Program-made: the position numbers and the translations under genes | Shown: positions 22,463 through 32,871 of the stretch, in pieces | Numbering within the stretch: position 1 is the first letter of the stretch | Layout of the letters: each line of letters opens with the position of its first letter | Notes under the pieces: generated by a model | Database searches by the model: none | What the model saw: only the letters and a program-made list of their open reading frames with translations | Told to the model about the DNA's origin: nothing | NCBI GenBank assembly: GCA_029204225.1 | Contig: MU833346.1 | Span: forward strand, 1 to 57,580 | DNA: 57,580 bases | Reading direction: 5' to 3' | From: Diphasiastrum complanatum | Taxonomy: Eukaryota > Streptophyta > Lycopodiopsida > Lycopodiales > Lycopodiaceae

Positions 22463-23350
22463 CCTTGGCAAAGCGTCTTGGCTCGACAAGATTATTCTGT
22501 TGTTCAGGTTGTTCTGATTGTTGTGGGGTCTGCAGCTCCTGTCACTCAATCACTTGTTGATCTTCCTGATCAGCCAGTTCTACAGAAGACTGCTCTCCCT
22601 CTTCAGCCCAGTCAGAGATGTAAGGAGTCAAATCAAAGAACTGATAACCAGTTTGGTCTGCATCTTTCTTGAATGTATGTTTATCAAACTTGACATCTCT
22701 GCTTACTTGCACCTTTTTGGTTTTAGGATCATATAACATGTAGCCAGGTGAATTGATTGCATATCCCACGAATATCATGGGTCTGGATTTTTCATCAAGC
22801 TTGGACCTCTTCTCCTGAGGGACATGCATGTATGACCTGCAACCAAACACTCTGACATGCGATAGGTTGGGCTTTTCGCCAGTCCATGCTTCATAAGGTG
22901 TGGCATCGCTCACAGCAGCTGTCATGCACCTATTATGTAGATAGATGGTTGTCAGTATAGCTTCTGCCCAAAATTCCTTTGATAGTCTCGCCTGTGCCAT
23001 CATGCACCTTGCTACCTCCACCAGAGTCCGTTTCTTTCTTTTTGCTACCCTGTTGTGTTGTGGTGAATACGGCACAATATATTGCCTTTCAATTCTTTTA
23101 TTACGGCAGTAGTTCCTGAATTCTATACTGGTGTATTCTCCAACATTATCAGATCTCAAAATTTTGATTTTCTTTCTTGTTTATGTCTCAGCCAAACTTT
23201 TGAATTGTTTGAAAACTATGAATACATCAAACTTTTTATTCAAGAAGTAGACAAATGTCATATGCGTGTAATTGTCAATGAATGTGGGAAAGTATTGCAA
23301 TCCGGATATAGATGGAACCTTCATAGGTTCACATAGATCGCTATGTATCT
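22463..23350 (-). pseudogene. Copia integrase (second element), degenerate
   Basis: The minus strand reads IHSDLCEPMKVPSISG, FIDNYTHMTFVYFLNKKF, KIKILRSDNVGEYTS and YSPQHNRVAKRKKRTLVEVA, then FGCRSYMHVPQEKRSKLDEK. Two catalytic Asp positions survive, but the catalytic Glu is Lys (VAKRKKR against the usual VAERKNR). In-frame TAG before IHSD, TAA at 23181-23183 and TGA near 22541 break it. The tail PQQSEQPEQQNN continues to about 22463. Confidence 0.85.
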
Positions 23351-23960
23351 ACCCAAGAACCACCTTCGCTCGTACTCCTTTGAATTTGATTGGTTCATGG
23401 TGTTGCTTGTCCTTCAAGCACGATTTACACAGACTGATTTTTTTGTCAGTCACAAACATGTCTTCTGCCATGTTGCTTCTTGACATTTTGTAGACTGTGC
23501 TCGTGCTGCAATGGCACACCCTCTTATGCCACAGTTCATTTTTGCTTTCTTCATCTGAAGTGACAAAAACTTGATCAACGGGATTTAGGACACTTGTTCG
23601 ATACAAGTTGCCCTTTCTTTCAGCTGTCACTAGGATCTGGTTGGTTTCACAATCCTTTATGTGACATTCGTTACTTTTGAAAGTAACATTCAACCCCATA
23701 TCAATGATCTTTGCTACTGACAGCAGATCACTCTTTAGTGTGGGAACATGCAGGACTCCCTCTAAATCTTTATAACCAAATGTGGTCTTCATACGCAAAG
23801 TTCCTGTCCCCCTGACATGGTGCTTGCTATTGTCTCCAAGAATGACTTCTCTGTCTCCGTTGGAGGTCTTGTAGTCTTTTAGGCATTTCCTTTTGCACAT
23901 GATGTGCAAGGTGGTGAGTCTATGACGATCTGTAAATCTGAGTGTGCATTGTGCACATCT
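23351..23960 (-). pseudogene. Copia protease end / GAG-pre-integrase region
   Basis: The minus strand reads EVILGDNSKHHVRGTGTLRM, YKDLEGVLHVPTLKSDLLSV and NELWHKRVCHCSTSTVYKMS. The zinc-finger His pair is partly altered (VCHC where relatives have LGHP), and the second cysteine pair CKSCLKDKQHHEP is intact. It belongs to the same element as the integrase at 22463-23350. Confidence 0.85.
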
Positions 23961-23989
23961 CTTGTTGTCATAGTTTGCTCTGGCTCCTC

Positions 23990-24842
23990 TTCTTCATGAG
24001 AAGATTTAGAGGCATGGGCCTTGTCCTTGTTCTTGTTCTTCAGATTATGTCAGCAATCAAATGTTGAGTGTCCCTTTGTTTTATAATGAATGCATATGTT
24101 GTTGGGATTTCCCGAATAATCCTTCTCCAAGTGTCATTTCTTCTTGTAGTAGTTGCATACTACAAGCGTCCTTGAGCTGCGTTTTCTTTTATTTGAAGAA
24201 GGGTTCGGCTTCTGGGCCTTCTCTTTCTCCTTTTTTCTGACAAAGGATGTTTGATCTTCGATGTCTTGAAAATCAGTGTCATTTCTCATGATGACTTCAT
24301 ATGCTACAGCTTTAACAGCATCACTGAATGTCATGTTGGGCGTCCTCATGAGTATTGACCTCAAGCTGTAGTAGGGAGATGGTAGAGTTCTTATGAAGTG
24401 TAAGAACTATTGCTTCGGTGGAATTGCATGAATCTGATCTGCAACTACCAGTTGATTGAAGACTGCTTTCATCTTTCCAACATGTCTGTCCAGATCATTG
24501 TTGTCCCACTTCATGTTCAGAAGCTGATTATTGAGATACAAGATCTCTGCACTTGTCATGCGCTCATGTTTGGCCTGTAGCCTTTCCCACACTTCGTGGC
24601 TGGTTTCACAGTCCACAGTGGTTATCATGATGTCTTCTACAAGTGACAAAGTGATGAGCACCATTGCTCTATCATTCTTCTTTCTCCATTCAGCCAGATT
24701 TTGTTGCGGTCTGACTTATGTTCCATCCACTACGCTCCATAGGCCTTCTCCTTTGAGTAGCATCTTCATCTTGTGTTTCTAGACAACGTAGTTGGTGCCA
24801 TCGAATACAGTTACCACCTTCTGTTGCAGGTTCGTTGCCATT
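23990..24842 (-). pseudogene. Copia gag (second element), degenerate
   Basis: From the ATG near 24841 the minus strand reads MATNLQQKVVTVFDGTNYVV, a TAG where relatives have Trp, then KHKMKMLLKGEGLWSVVDGT and another stop. Further on come LVEDIMITTVDCETSHEVWE, NNQLLNMKWDNNDLDRHVGK and a knuckle-like segment near 24090 (HYKTKGHSTFDC). Several stops and shifts separate these blocks. Confidence 0.85.
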
Positions 24843-24880
24843 TGATAGCCTTTTGTTTTCTATCCTTGATTCTAGTCTGC

Positions 24881-24895
24881 AGTGCTCTAATACCA
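24881..24895 (-). promoter_or_regulatory. Primer-binding site of the second Copia
   Basis: The minus strand reads TGGTATTAGAGCACT, the Tnt1-like form of the initiator-tRNA site. It lies 40 bp upstream of the gag ATG and one base from the start of the candidate LTR. Confidence 0.8.
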
Positions 24896-24896
24896 C

Positions 24897-25560
24897 TGAA
24901 GCGAACTGCTCATTCATGCCTCAACTGCAGCTAGTAATTTTAAGGATGCGGAAGCATGCATTATTCTGCAATTGTCACATTTTTCGGGAAGGCAAAAAAT
25001 GCAAAGTATACAAAACCACGTGAATTTTTTGCACTTAATGACATTTTAATTCAACGAGAAAACATGTGAAAATCTTGAAGAGAGAGAATGCGATGCGAAA
25101 ATTCCGAAGAGAGAGAATGCAAAAAGTGCGAAAACTCGGTTAGTTTTTGCAACTTAGTTTTTAGACATCGTGACCCTGCAGCTATCTTCTGATTGAGAAG
25201 TCAATATGATTCATTCATCAAAATAACACTGTACACATAGACAACACTAGCATTCATGCATACACAGTAGAAAAACTAATAGAAATGATATATTGTTTTA
25301 TGAATTTCCTAGAGGTGAGTACACAACCTGCCACATATCAGCGTGCAAGTTCTGTTTTCTATGATATTCAATACATGTATCAGCTTCTCTTCTCACTCTC
25401 TCTCATTCCACCTGTTCTACGCTATGTTGGCGCATTGTTATATATTCTTTTCTTGGATCTTCTTCTAAGTTTTCTTGTAAAACTAATGGCTGCATTTAGG
25501 CACCCGATTAGTTGTGACTGTCTGCATCTTTTTGAACAGACTGCACTTGCAGCCGTCTTT
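24897..25560 (-). repeat. Probable 5' LTR of the second Copia
   Basis: Non-coding DNA that begins TGAAGCGAACTG next to the primer-binding site and runs to the start of the next Copia fragment near 25560. A near-repeat GAAGAGAGAGAATGC occurs at 25077 and 25101. No second LTR copy is present in the window, so the outer edge is uncertain. Confidence 0.45.
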
Positions 25561-25599
25561 CGATGAGATCAGATTGTCCCACGTGGAAGTCTTTTGGGC

Positions 25600-26011
25600 C
25601 TGAAAGAGTTCATTTCTCAACAGCATTCTCCAATGCTTTGAAGTTGAGATGGCCCATCCTCTTATGCCAAACCTCTTGCATGGATATTTGCTCACTTGCC
25701 ACACATCCAACTTGGTTAGCAATAACACAAGCATCTACTTTGAATAACTTCCCTTGCCTTTTACCTTTTGCACTCAAGACATCCTTTCTTTTGATCATAC
25801 AAGCATCTCCATCAAACTCCACTTTACCTTTGCTTAGCAATTGACTCACACTAAGTAGGTTCTCAGTAATAGATAAAATGAACAAAACATCCTTCAAATG
25901 AACATTCCTATTTGTAGAGAGGGAAATAAGAATTGTGCCAATCCCTTTGATTGCACACTCACCATCATTGGCCATGTAGATCACCCTCTTGTCATCTCCA
26001 TATGCCAACAA
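25600..26011 (-). pseudogene. Copia GAG-pre-integrase fragment (third element)
   Basis: The minus strand reads RVIYMANDGECAIKGIGTI, LKDVLFILSITENLLSVSQL and SMQEVWHKRMGHLNFKALEN. It is truncated soon after the first His pair of the integrase zinc finger, where it meets the LTR of the neighbouring Copia. Confidence 0.85.
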
Positions 26012-26790
26012 ACGAAGTGAAGTACTCCTTGTGAAAAGTCATGTGTGAGCTTGCTCCACTATCAATCCACCATGGATCAATATCTCCAAAAATAGAACTC
26101 AAACATGAAGACATCACAAAATCATCATCATTTGTGTTTTGAACATCAACACCATCCTCATCAGCTAGATTACCTTGCTTGTCTCCTTGATCTCTCTTCT
26201 TTTTGTAGCAATCACTAGCAAAATGCCCTTATCTTTCTTCTTACCAAAAGAAGAAGACTCACCATGATCTTGTCCTTGAAACCACTTGCCCTTACCTTTG
26301 CCCTTGAACTTGCCTTTGATGAACATTGCCTCCTCACCATCTTGAGATGTTGATGTAAATCCACCTCTTGCTTGAAGCCTATATTCCTCATTGATCAAGT
26401 TCTCTTGAAGATCCACCAAACTTGGCAATTTTTTTGAATAGTAAGATAGACTTGGATTTATAAAGCTTCTTCAAAGCTTTCCAAGCCTCATGAGATGAAT
26501 TGCACTTACCAATCTCCTTGAGTAGTTCATTGGTAGCATTCATCTTGATCATGTGTATATCTTTCATTGCCCTCTTGTCACATACCTCACTTGATCTTGT
26601 TGTACCAAGGGTCTCTCCTCCAACCCTACAACAATATCCATCAACTCAAGCATTTCAAGAAGTGAATCCATTCTCACCTTCCATGTAGAGTAGTTGGATG
26701 AGGTAAGCCCATCATTGCCTTCCAACATGAATCCACTTGATACTTATGATCCACCAACAATCTAATGAATCTTGCCACTTCCTAAGATTA
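26012..26790 (-). pseudogene. Copia gag (third element), degenerate
   Basis: Covers the gag C-terminal half (MPSLVDLQENLINEEYRLQA, FIKGKFKGKGKGKWFQGQ), with a broken zinc knuckle and protease near 26060-26230. More N-terminal gag traces run to about 26790. Many stops and shifts. Confidence 0.7.
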
Positions 26791-27159
26791 AAACACACTC
26801 TATCAAAGTCTGGCAACCTCAAAAAATAGAGATCCAATCAAAAATAGGATTTTGACAGAATCACAAAAAATTGAATCTCCCAATTTCTACATGCAATTGC
26901 CACAAACTTGATAGAGAATATTGTAGCCTCTAATGAAGCTTTTTAGCAATTAAAATCGGCCAAATCCAGTAAGGCACATTTGAAATCGGCCTACGTCAAG
27001 TTGATAAACCTAATTTGAGTTTTGACCTACAAAAGATCAATATTACATATGCAAAGTGCTTGATTTTTTTAGTAGAAATCAATCTAGCACACTCTAGAAT
27101 TGGTAACTCCTCCAAATCTTTGCTAAACATGGCTGATCCTTTCATAACCTGCAACACAA
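26791..27159 (-). other. Leader of the third Copia
   Basis: Non-coding stretch between the gag start and the primer-binding site. No other feature seen. Confidence 0.5.
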
Positions 27160-27171
27160 GCTCTAATACCA
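27160..27171 (-). promoter_or_regulatory. Primer-binding site of the third Copia
   Basis: The minus strand reads TGGTATTAGAGC and directly abuts a TGTGAAGATTTT sequence that would be the LTR edge at 27172. Confidence 0.8.
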
Positions 27172-27799
27172 TGTGAAGATTTTATGAATCACTAAGATCC
27201 AAAAACATCTATTGATCTCTGGTTTAGAAAGACAACACAATTAGCACCATTGGCAATGTAGAAAATCAACATCTACTTAATGAAAGAGATGCAAACTCAA
27301 CGAGATATTGATCAAACATCAAACATATCATAAAATGAAGTTGTTGTTCGTACAAAAACACGTGTGAACCCAATGAACCATAAATCAAAGCATTCTACAC
27401 ACGAGATTGCAAGATATCATCACTATAGTGCACCAATGGATATATGCACCCTGAGAGAACTCATGTATAAGCATGAAATGAGATAAGAAAGAGAGAAGCT
27501 ATGTTCTCCCACGCTTGTACACTATTTATAACAGGTCCATGCCTCATTAATGAACTTGGTTTCCCTCCATAGAAACTTCTAGATCAAAAAACCCTACTAC
27601 AATATGAACTAGATTCAATGTATCTAACATTCAAATTTGAATGTGTCCATACTCGACCTTCTACTTTCCCTCACTTTCTAAAAGTGATAATTCAAAAACA
27701 TTTAGACTAAAATAACTTTGAAATGTCTACCTCTAAGTCTAAGATGCCAATTGGCCTCAATTGCCAAATACAAAAGATTGAACTAGTTGACAATTTCTC

Positions 27800-27867
<68 letters not shown>

Positions 27868-27875
27868 GACATCAA
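27172..27875 (-). repeat. Probable 5' LTR of the third Copia
   Basis: Starts TGTGAAGATT beside the primer-binding site. The outer end is set tentatively at GTGTCGACA, just past the (TG)n tract. No partner LTR is present. An ACTATTTATAAC block at 27528 could be its promoter region, read on either strand. Confidence 0.45.
27802..27866. repeat. (TG)n microsatellite
   Basis: A perfect TG run of about 65 bp. Confidence 0.97.
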
Positions 27876-28460
27876 TAAGAAACTTTGATTATCATTCCTC
27901 TTGAACTTTCCCCCAACTGATAGATGTCTAGAGATGTTTATTTGCCTAGTGTCACAGCCCTACAAAGCACCCATATTGCTACAAATATCAGCTTTTGACT
28001 TGGTCAACTGATCACAAGGTTTTATTATGTAAAACATATCGATATTATATATATATAGTATTGTGCAACTTCAAAGATTGGCACCGATAAGCCTTACCAG
28101 CCTATTGATTCATAGTATTGGTTCACCCATAATATCATAAATGAGTTTTGGATCACCAATAAGCCTATATAATTGTCATACATGTCCTTATGGCTCATTA
28201 TTTGAATGGTGCAATGATATGTATAGGCCTTCCTAATGGGGCAATACATTACAAATGCCATTGAACACATAAGCCATTACTAAATAGAATGATATAATAA
28301 TCAATAAAATATGGCAAATGATAAGTTGCAATTGTTTATGAAAAATTTCTTGAATCATGCATCCATCTACAACACTCAATCATAACGAAATGCTTCACTT
28401 CGAACACATTTTCACAAAACAAATTACTCTATCAAAGAGTTCACTTTAATTTTTCAATAG

Positions 28461-28518
<58 letters not shown>

Positions 28519-29007
28519 TTTAACTTTGTTTAGCTTGCAAATAACTAATTGACTTTATATAAGTTCCTTAGTACTCTAACATGAGGTTTGTTGTGTGCAC
28601 ATTAATGGCATAGGCCTTTGAATTTGAGTCAATAGCCCTTTCTTGATGGAGTCCACAACTAGAATAGTTGGCCCATAGGCATTTAGTATTATCCAGCCAA
28701 CATTGTTATATCCAAGCCATTCATTTTGTGGCTCATTGCCATATGGTGATCCATGCACCACTCCCAATGGCTCTTAAGTAGTTTGACTTACTAATAGTGA
28801 AATTAATACTTATATCATGTACATTGGAGAATGATAATGGCACACTTATAATAGCATAGGGATGAGAAATTTTTGTTTCCCTTGTCAAATTAGGCCACAA
28901 AGTCAACATATTCTCCGTAAACGACTCCACTGCTAGCTCATTTAAATTTTATGAGTACACACTTGCAAGTTGCAACTACTCCAATAAAAAATCAACTATA
29001 TCTCATC
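27876..29007. other. Intergenic, no clear gene
   Basis: AT-rich DNA. On the minus strand two short adjoining frames (28930-28733 and 28767-28576) contain SHPYAIISVPLSFSNVHDIS and EWLGYNNVGWIILNAYGP. I do not recognise them. They could be decayed coding sequence. Confidence 0.4.
28464..28515. repeat. (AT)n microsatellite
   Basis: A perfect AT run of about 52 bp. Confidence 0.97.
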
Positions 29008-29123
29008 GGATCAGCTTAATCCTCAACTTAGCCGAGGGTGCAAATGGGTTCACACCCTCATCCCAGGATCAGCTTAATCCTCAACTTAGCCGAGGGTGCA
29101 AGTGGGTTCACATCCTCATTCCA
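29008..29123. repeat. 58-bp tandem duplication
   Basis: Two copies of a unit starting GGATCAGCTTAATCCTCAAC and containing TTAGCCGAGGGTGCAA. Only a few substitutions separate them. Adjoins the larger array to the right. Confidence 0.92.
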
Positions 29124-29232
29124 AGATCAACAAAATGTGATGCATTAGATCATGATGTATCCATGGAAATGGACGTTTCTCAAAAAGATGGATGAGGGTG
29201 GGCCCCACCCACCCTTGGTGGAGTTGAGAAAT

Positions 29233-32135
29233 ACACTCTTATTTCATCCATTGTCTAAGTGGCACATCTTATTTGTGTGAGCGGAGATTCACCACTTCCA
29301 CCCGGTGGCTGGGCCATCATGCACTTTTATTGCTTTAAAAAATCAGCACATCCCAAACTTTTATTCAATAATTTCTACGTCACCGACGCTCACAACTATG
29401 CTACCTCACAGTCTGATGTTGCTACTACTTGAAGCATAGCTACTCACAGTCTAAGTAGCAATAAAACGACTGCATCATGGCAAGATGGCTGACTCTTCGC
29501 TGGCAGGCCTTCACGTAGACCTATTCCACCACTCCATATAAACGAATTGCTAAACCTACATAGATCGAAGTCTTAACGCTGCTCCACGGTTGTTCTTCAT
29601 CATTCAACCCAATGTCAAATTTGCTTTCGTAGCTCCTTAACTCTAAACAGTTTTTTCAAACTTCAATCAACCATTACTTGCATTATTTGTTCACACATGC
29701 TTTATAGAACAAAATTTTATTGTTACTATGTTTCAGATGGCTAAATATAGTAGGTCTAAGACCTTTGGCGTCAATACGTTTATTAATTTCAATACATTTT
29801 TGTAGCATTTTGTCACGTGCTTGTTTTGTAGGATAATGGTTACTAGTTAGGCTTGCAAATAATACACGACTGACTTCCAGAAAAGCCTTGGTCAGACTGT
29901 TCCAAGTCAATTATTGCTACACTCTTATTTCATCCATTGTCTAAGTGGCACATCTTATTTGTGTGAGCGGAGATTACCACTTCCACCCGGTGGCTGGGCC
30001 ATCATGCACTTTTATTGCTATAAAAAATCAGCACATCCCAAACTTTTATTCAATAATTTCTACGGTTGTGGGTGGTGTGTAACCGGGCTCGCAGACTGCA
30101 ACTTTCAAGATAGCCTCTCGAAAGATGCGGGATGATGCCATGATAAAGGGGAGGTTCAGTTCATAGAACATATGTGCTATGGTCCTGGTGGCCTCTCTGT
30201 GCTGCCCCTCTCTGAAAGATCCCGACATGGACATCTGTTTGGTGCCTCAGGATGTGGATGGCTGGGAGGATGTGGATGGACGATGCGGATCTGGAGGTGG
30301 TGGCATAGGTGCAGGTGCGGAAGCGGCATGGCAAGATGGCTGACTCTTCGCTGGCAGGCCTTCACGTAGACCTATTCCACCACTCCATATAAACGAATTG
30401 CTAAACCTACATAGATCGAAGTCTTAACGCTGCTCCACGGTTGTTCTTCATCATTCAACCCAATGTCAAATTTGCTTTCGTAGCTCCTTAACTCTAAACA
30501 TTTTTTTCAAACTTCAATCAACCGTTACTTGCATTATTTGTTCACACATGCTTTATAGAACAAAATTTATTGTTACTATGTTTCAGATGGCTAAATATAG
30601 TAGGTCTAAGACCTTTGGCGTCAATACGTTTATTAATCTCAATACATTTTTGTAGCATTTTGTCACGTGCTTGTTTGTAGGATAATGGTTACTAGTTAGG
30701 CTTGCAAATAATACAGGACTGAATTCCAGAAAAGCCTTGGTCAGACTGTTCCAAGTCAATTATTGCTACACTCTTATTTCATCCATTGTCTAAGTGGCAC
30801 ATCTTATTTGTGTGAGCGGAGATTCACCACTTCCACCCGGTGGTTGGGCCATCATGCACTTTTATTGCTATAAAAAATCAGCACATCCCAAACTTTTATT
30901 CAATAATTTCTATGTCACCGACGCTCACAACTATGCTACCTCACAGTCTGATGTTGCTACTACTTGAAGATAGCTACTCACAGTCTAAGTAGCAATAAAA
31001 CGACTGCATCATGGCAAGATGGCTGACTCTTCGCTGGTAGGCCTTCACGTAGACCTATTCCACCACTCCATATAAACGAATTGCTAAACCTACATACATC
31101 GAAGTCTTAACGCTGCTCCACGGTTGTTCTTCATCATTCAACCCAATGTCAAATTTGCTTTCGTAGCTCCTTAACTCTAAACATTTTTTTCAAACTTCAA
31201 TCAACTGTTACTTGCATTATTTGTTCACACATGCTTTATAGAACAAAATTTTATTGTAATTATGTTTCAGATGGCTAAATATAGTAGGTCTAAGACCTTT
31301 GGCGTCAATACGTTTATTAATCTCAATACATTTTTGTAGCATTTTGTCACGTGCTTGTTTTGTAGGATAATGGTTACTAGTTAGGCTTGCAAATAATATA
31401 GGACTGACTTCCAGAAAAGCCTTGGTCAGACTGTTCCAAGTCAATTATTGCTACACTCTTATTTCATCCATTGTCTAAGTGGCACATCTTATTTGTGTGA
31501 GCGGAGATTCACCACTTCCACCCGGTGGCTGGGCCATCATGCACTTTTATTGCTTTAAAAAATCAGCACATCCCAAACTTTTATTCAATAATTTCTACGT
31601 CACCGACGCTCACAACTATGCTACCTCACAGTCTGATGTTGCTACTACTTGAAGCATAGCTACTCACAGTCTAAGTAGCAATAAAACGACTGCATCATGG
31701 CAAGATGGCTGACTCTTCGATGGCAGGCCTTCACGTAGACCTATTCCACCACTCCATATAAACGAATTGCTAAGCCTACATAGATCGAAGTCTTAACGCT
31801 GCTCCACGCTTGTTCTTCATCATTCAACCCAATGTCAAATTTGCTTTTGTAGCTCCTTAACTCTAAACATTTTTTTCAAACTTCAATCAACCGTTACTTG
31901 CATTATTTGTTCACACATGCTTTATAGAACAAAATTTTATTGTTACTATATTTCATATGGCTAAATATAGTAGGTCTAAGACCTTTGGCGTCAATACGTT
32001 TATTAATCTCAATACATTTTTGTAGCATTTTGTCACGTGCTTGTTTTGTAGGATAATGGTTACTAGTTAGGCTTGCAAATAATACAGGACTGACTTCCAG
32101 AAAAGCCTTGGTCAGACTATTCCAAGTCAATTATT
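29233..32135. repeat. Tandem array of four ~685-bp units
   Basis: Units start ACACTCTTATTTCATCC at 29233, 29919, 30768 and 31453 and end CCAAGTCAATTATT. Lengths are 686, 849, 685 and 683 bp. Identity between units is very high, so the array is young. Units 1, 3 and 4 share a central segment (CGTCACCGACGCTCACAACT to CGACTGCATCATGG). In unit 2 this segment is replaced by about 270 bp of hAT-transposase-derived sequence. Each unit keeps a 75-codon minus-strand frame (MTWNSLTKAFLEV...) except unit 2, which has lost it by two 1-bp deletions. I do not recognise that peptide. Confidence 0.95.
30062..30332 (-). pseudogene. hAT transposase N-terminal fragment in array unit 2
   Basis: The minus strand reads GSFREGQHREATRTIAHMFY, ELNLPFIMASSRIFREAILK and VAVCEPGYTPPTTVE, preceded by a Pro/Ser-rich linker. 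This is the region after the BED finger in DUF659-type hAT transposases (the A-x-M-F-Y ... L-P-F ... G-Y-x-P-P pattern). It is bounded by array sequence on both sides. The hAT element at 7-12 kb has a related but clearly different segment (NVYVRRCFYMCNLPFHLVAT). Confidence 0.75.
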
Positions 32136-32520
32136 AAATACTTTTCAGATTTCTCCATACTTCTTACTCTGATGAAGTTTCACATCAGGGGAAGCGGAAA
32201 TTTATCTCCCACTAAGGGAACTTTCTCGTTTGCCAATCCTAGAAAAAAAAAAATTAAAAATCATTAAATTAAAAGCTTGTACGAGGTATAACAATGTTTG
32301 TCAAAGCAATGTTCACAAAAAAATTGCCGTTTATAATGCAAATTTACATGCTTTGAAATTAATACCATCAAACTTGTAATTACATGGGCAAACGTAAAAG
32401 AGACTATAATCAATGCAAAGAACATTGTTTAATAATTGCCAAAATGCCTCTAAAAATTGTAAGCCCTTTAGAATAAGTTTAGAAAAAAAATAATAATAAT
32501 CTACATAACTTTAACTCTAA
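32136..32520. other. Intergenic, nothing recognised
   Basis: AT-rich DNA with short A runs. No frame or repeat of note. Confidence 0.5.
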
Positions 32521-32547
32521 CCCCCCCCCCCCCCCCCCCCCCCCCCC
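32521..32547. repeat. Poly(C) tract, 27 bp
   Basis: An uninterrupted run of 27 C. Its length may be unreliable in the assembly. Confidence 0.9.
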
Positions 32548-32871
32548 TTGCGCCCAGGGCCTTAAAGGCACTGCCACCTTCTTGGCCCCAACTCGCTGTC
32601 GTTGCGACATGTGGCAGGAGCAGGGGCAGGGGCAGCAAATGCCCACCGAAAATTGGGGCAGAAATTGGGGCACGGTTGTTTTCGCGAGTGGGCGCTAGGC
32701 GCCAGGGTACCGGGTAGGCGTGGCATCAGGCACCTTCACGCCCAGGCACGCATATGTAGGAAGATGGCAAAGTTTTCCTATATATCCCCTCTGAGTAATC
32801 CCATAAAAACGCTTATGGGATAAATTTTGGTTGCCCGGACACGTGATGCCTGGGCATCCAATTTTTTTTTA
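32548..32871. repeat. GC-rich dispersed repeat, copy 1
   Basis: A GC-rich half (GGCAGGAGCAGGGGCAGGGG region, GCGCCAGGG) is followed by CCTATATATCCCCTC, GCTTATGGGA and GGTTGC..GGACA.GTG, ending CCAATTTTTTTTT. The second half matches 39190-39280 in copy 2. Non-coding. Confidence 0.6.

Noticed and set aside
30172-30369. Short frames on the plus strand in array unit 2
   Set aside because: Antisense shadow of the hAT fragment.
29233-32135. CRISPR-like or rDNA array
   Set aside because: The units are ~685 bp, contiguous, without spacers, and have no rRNA sequence.
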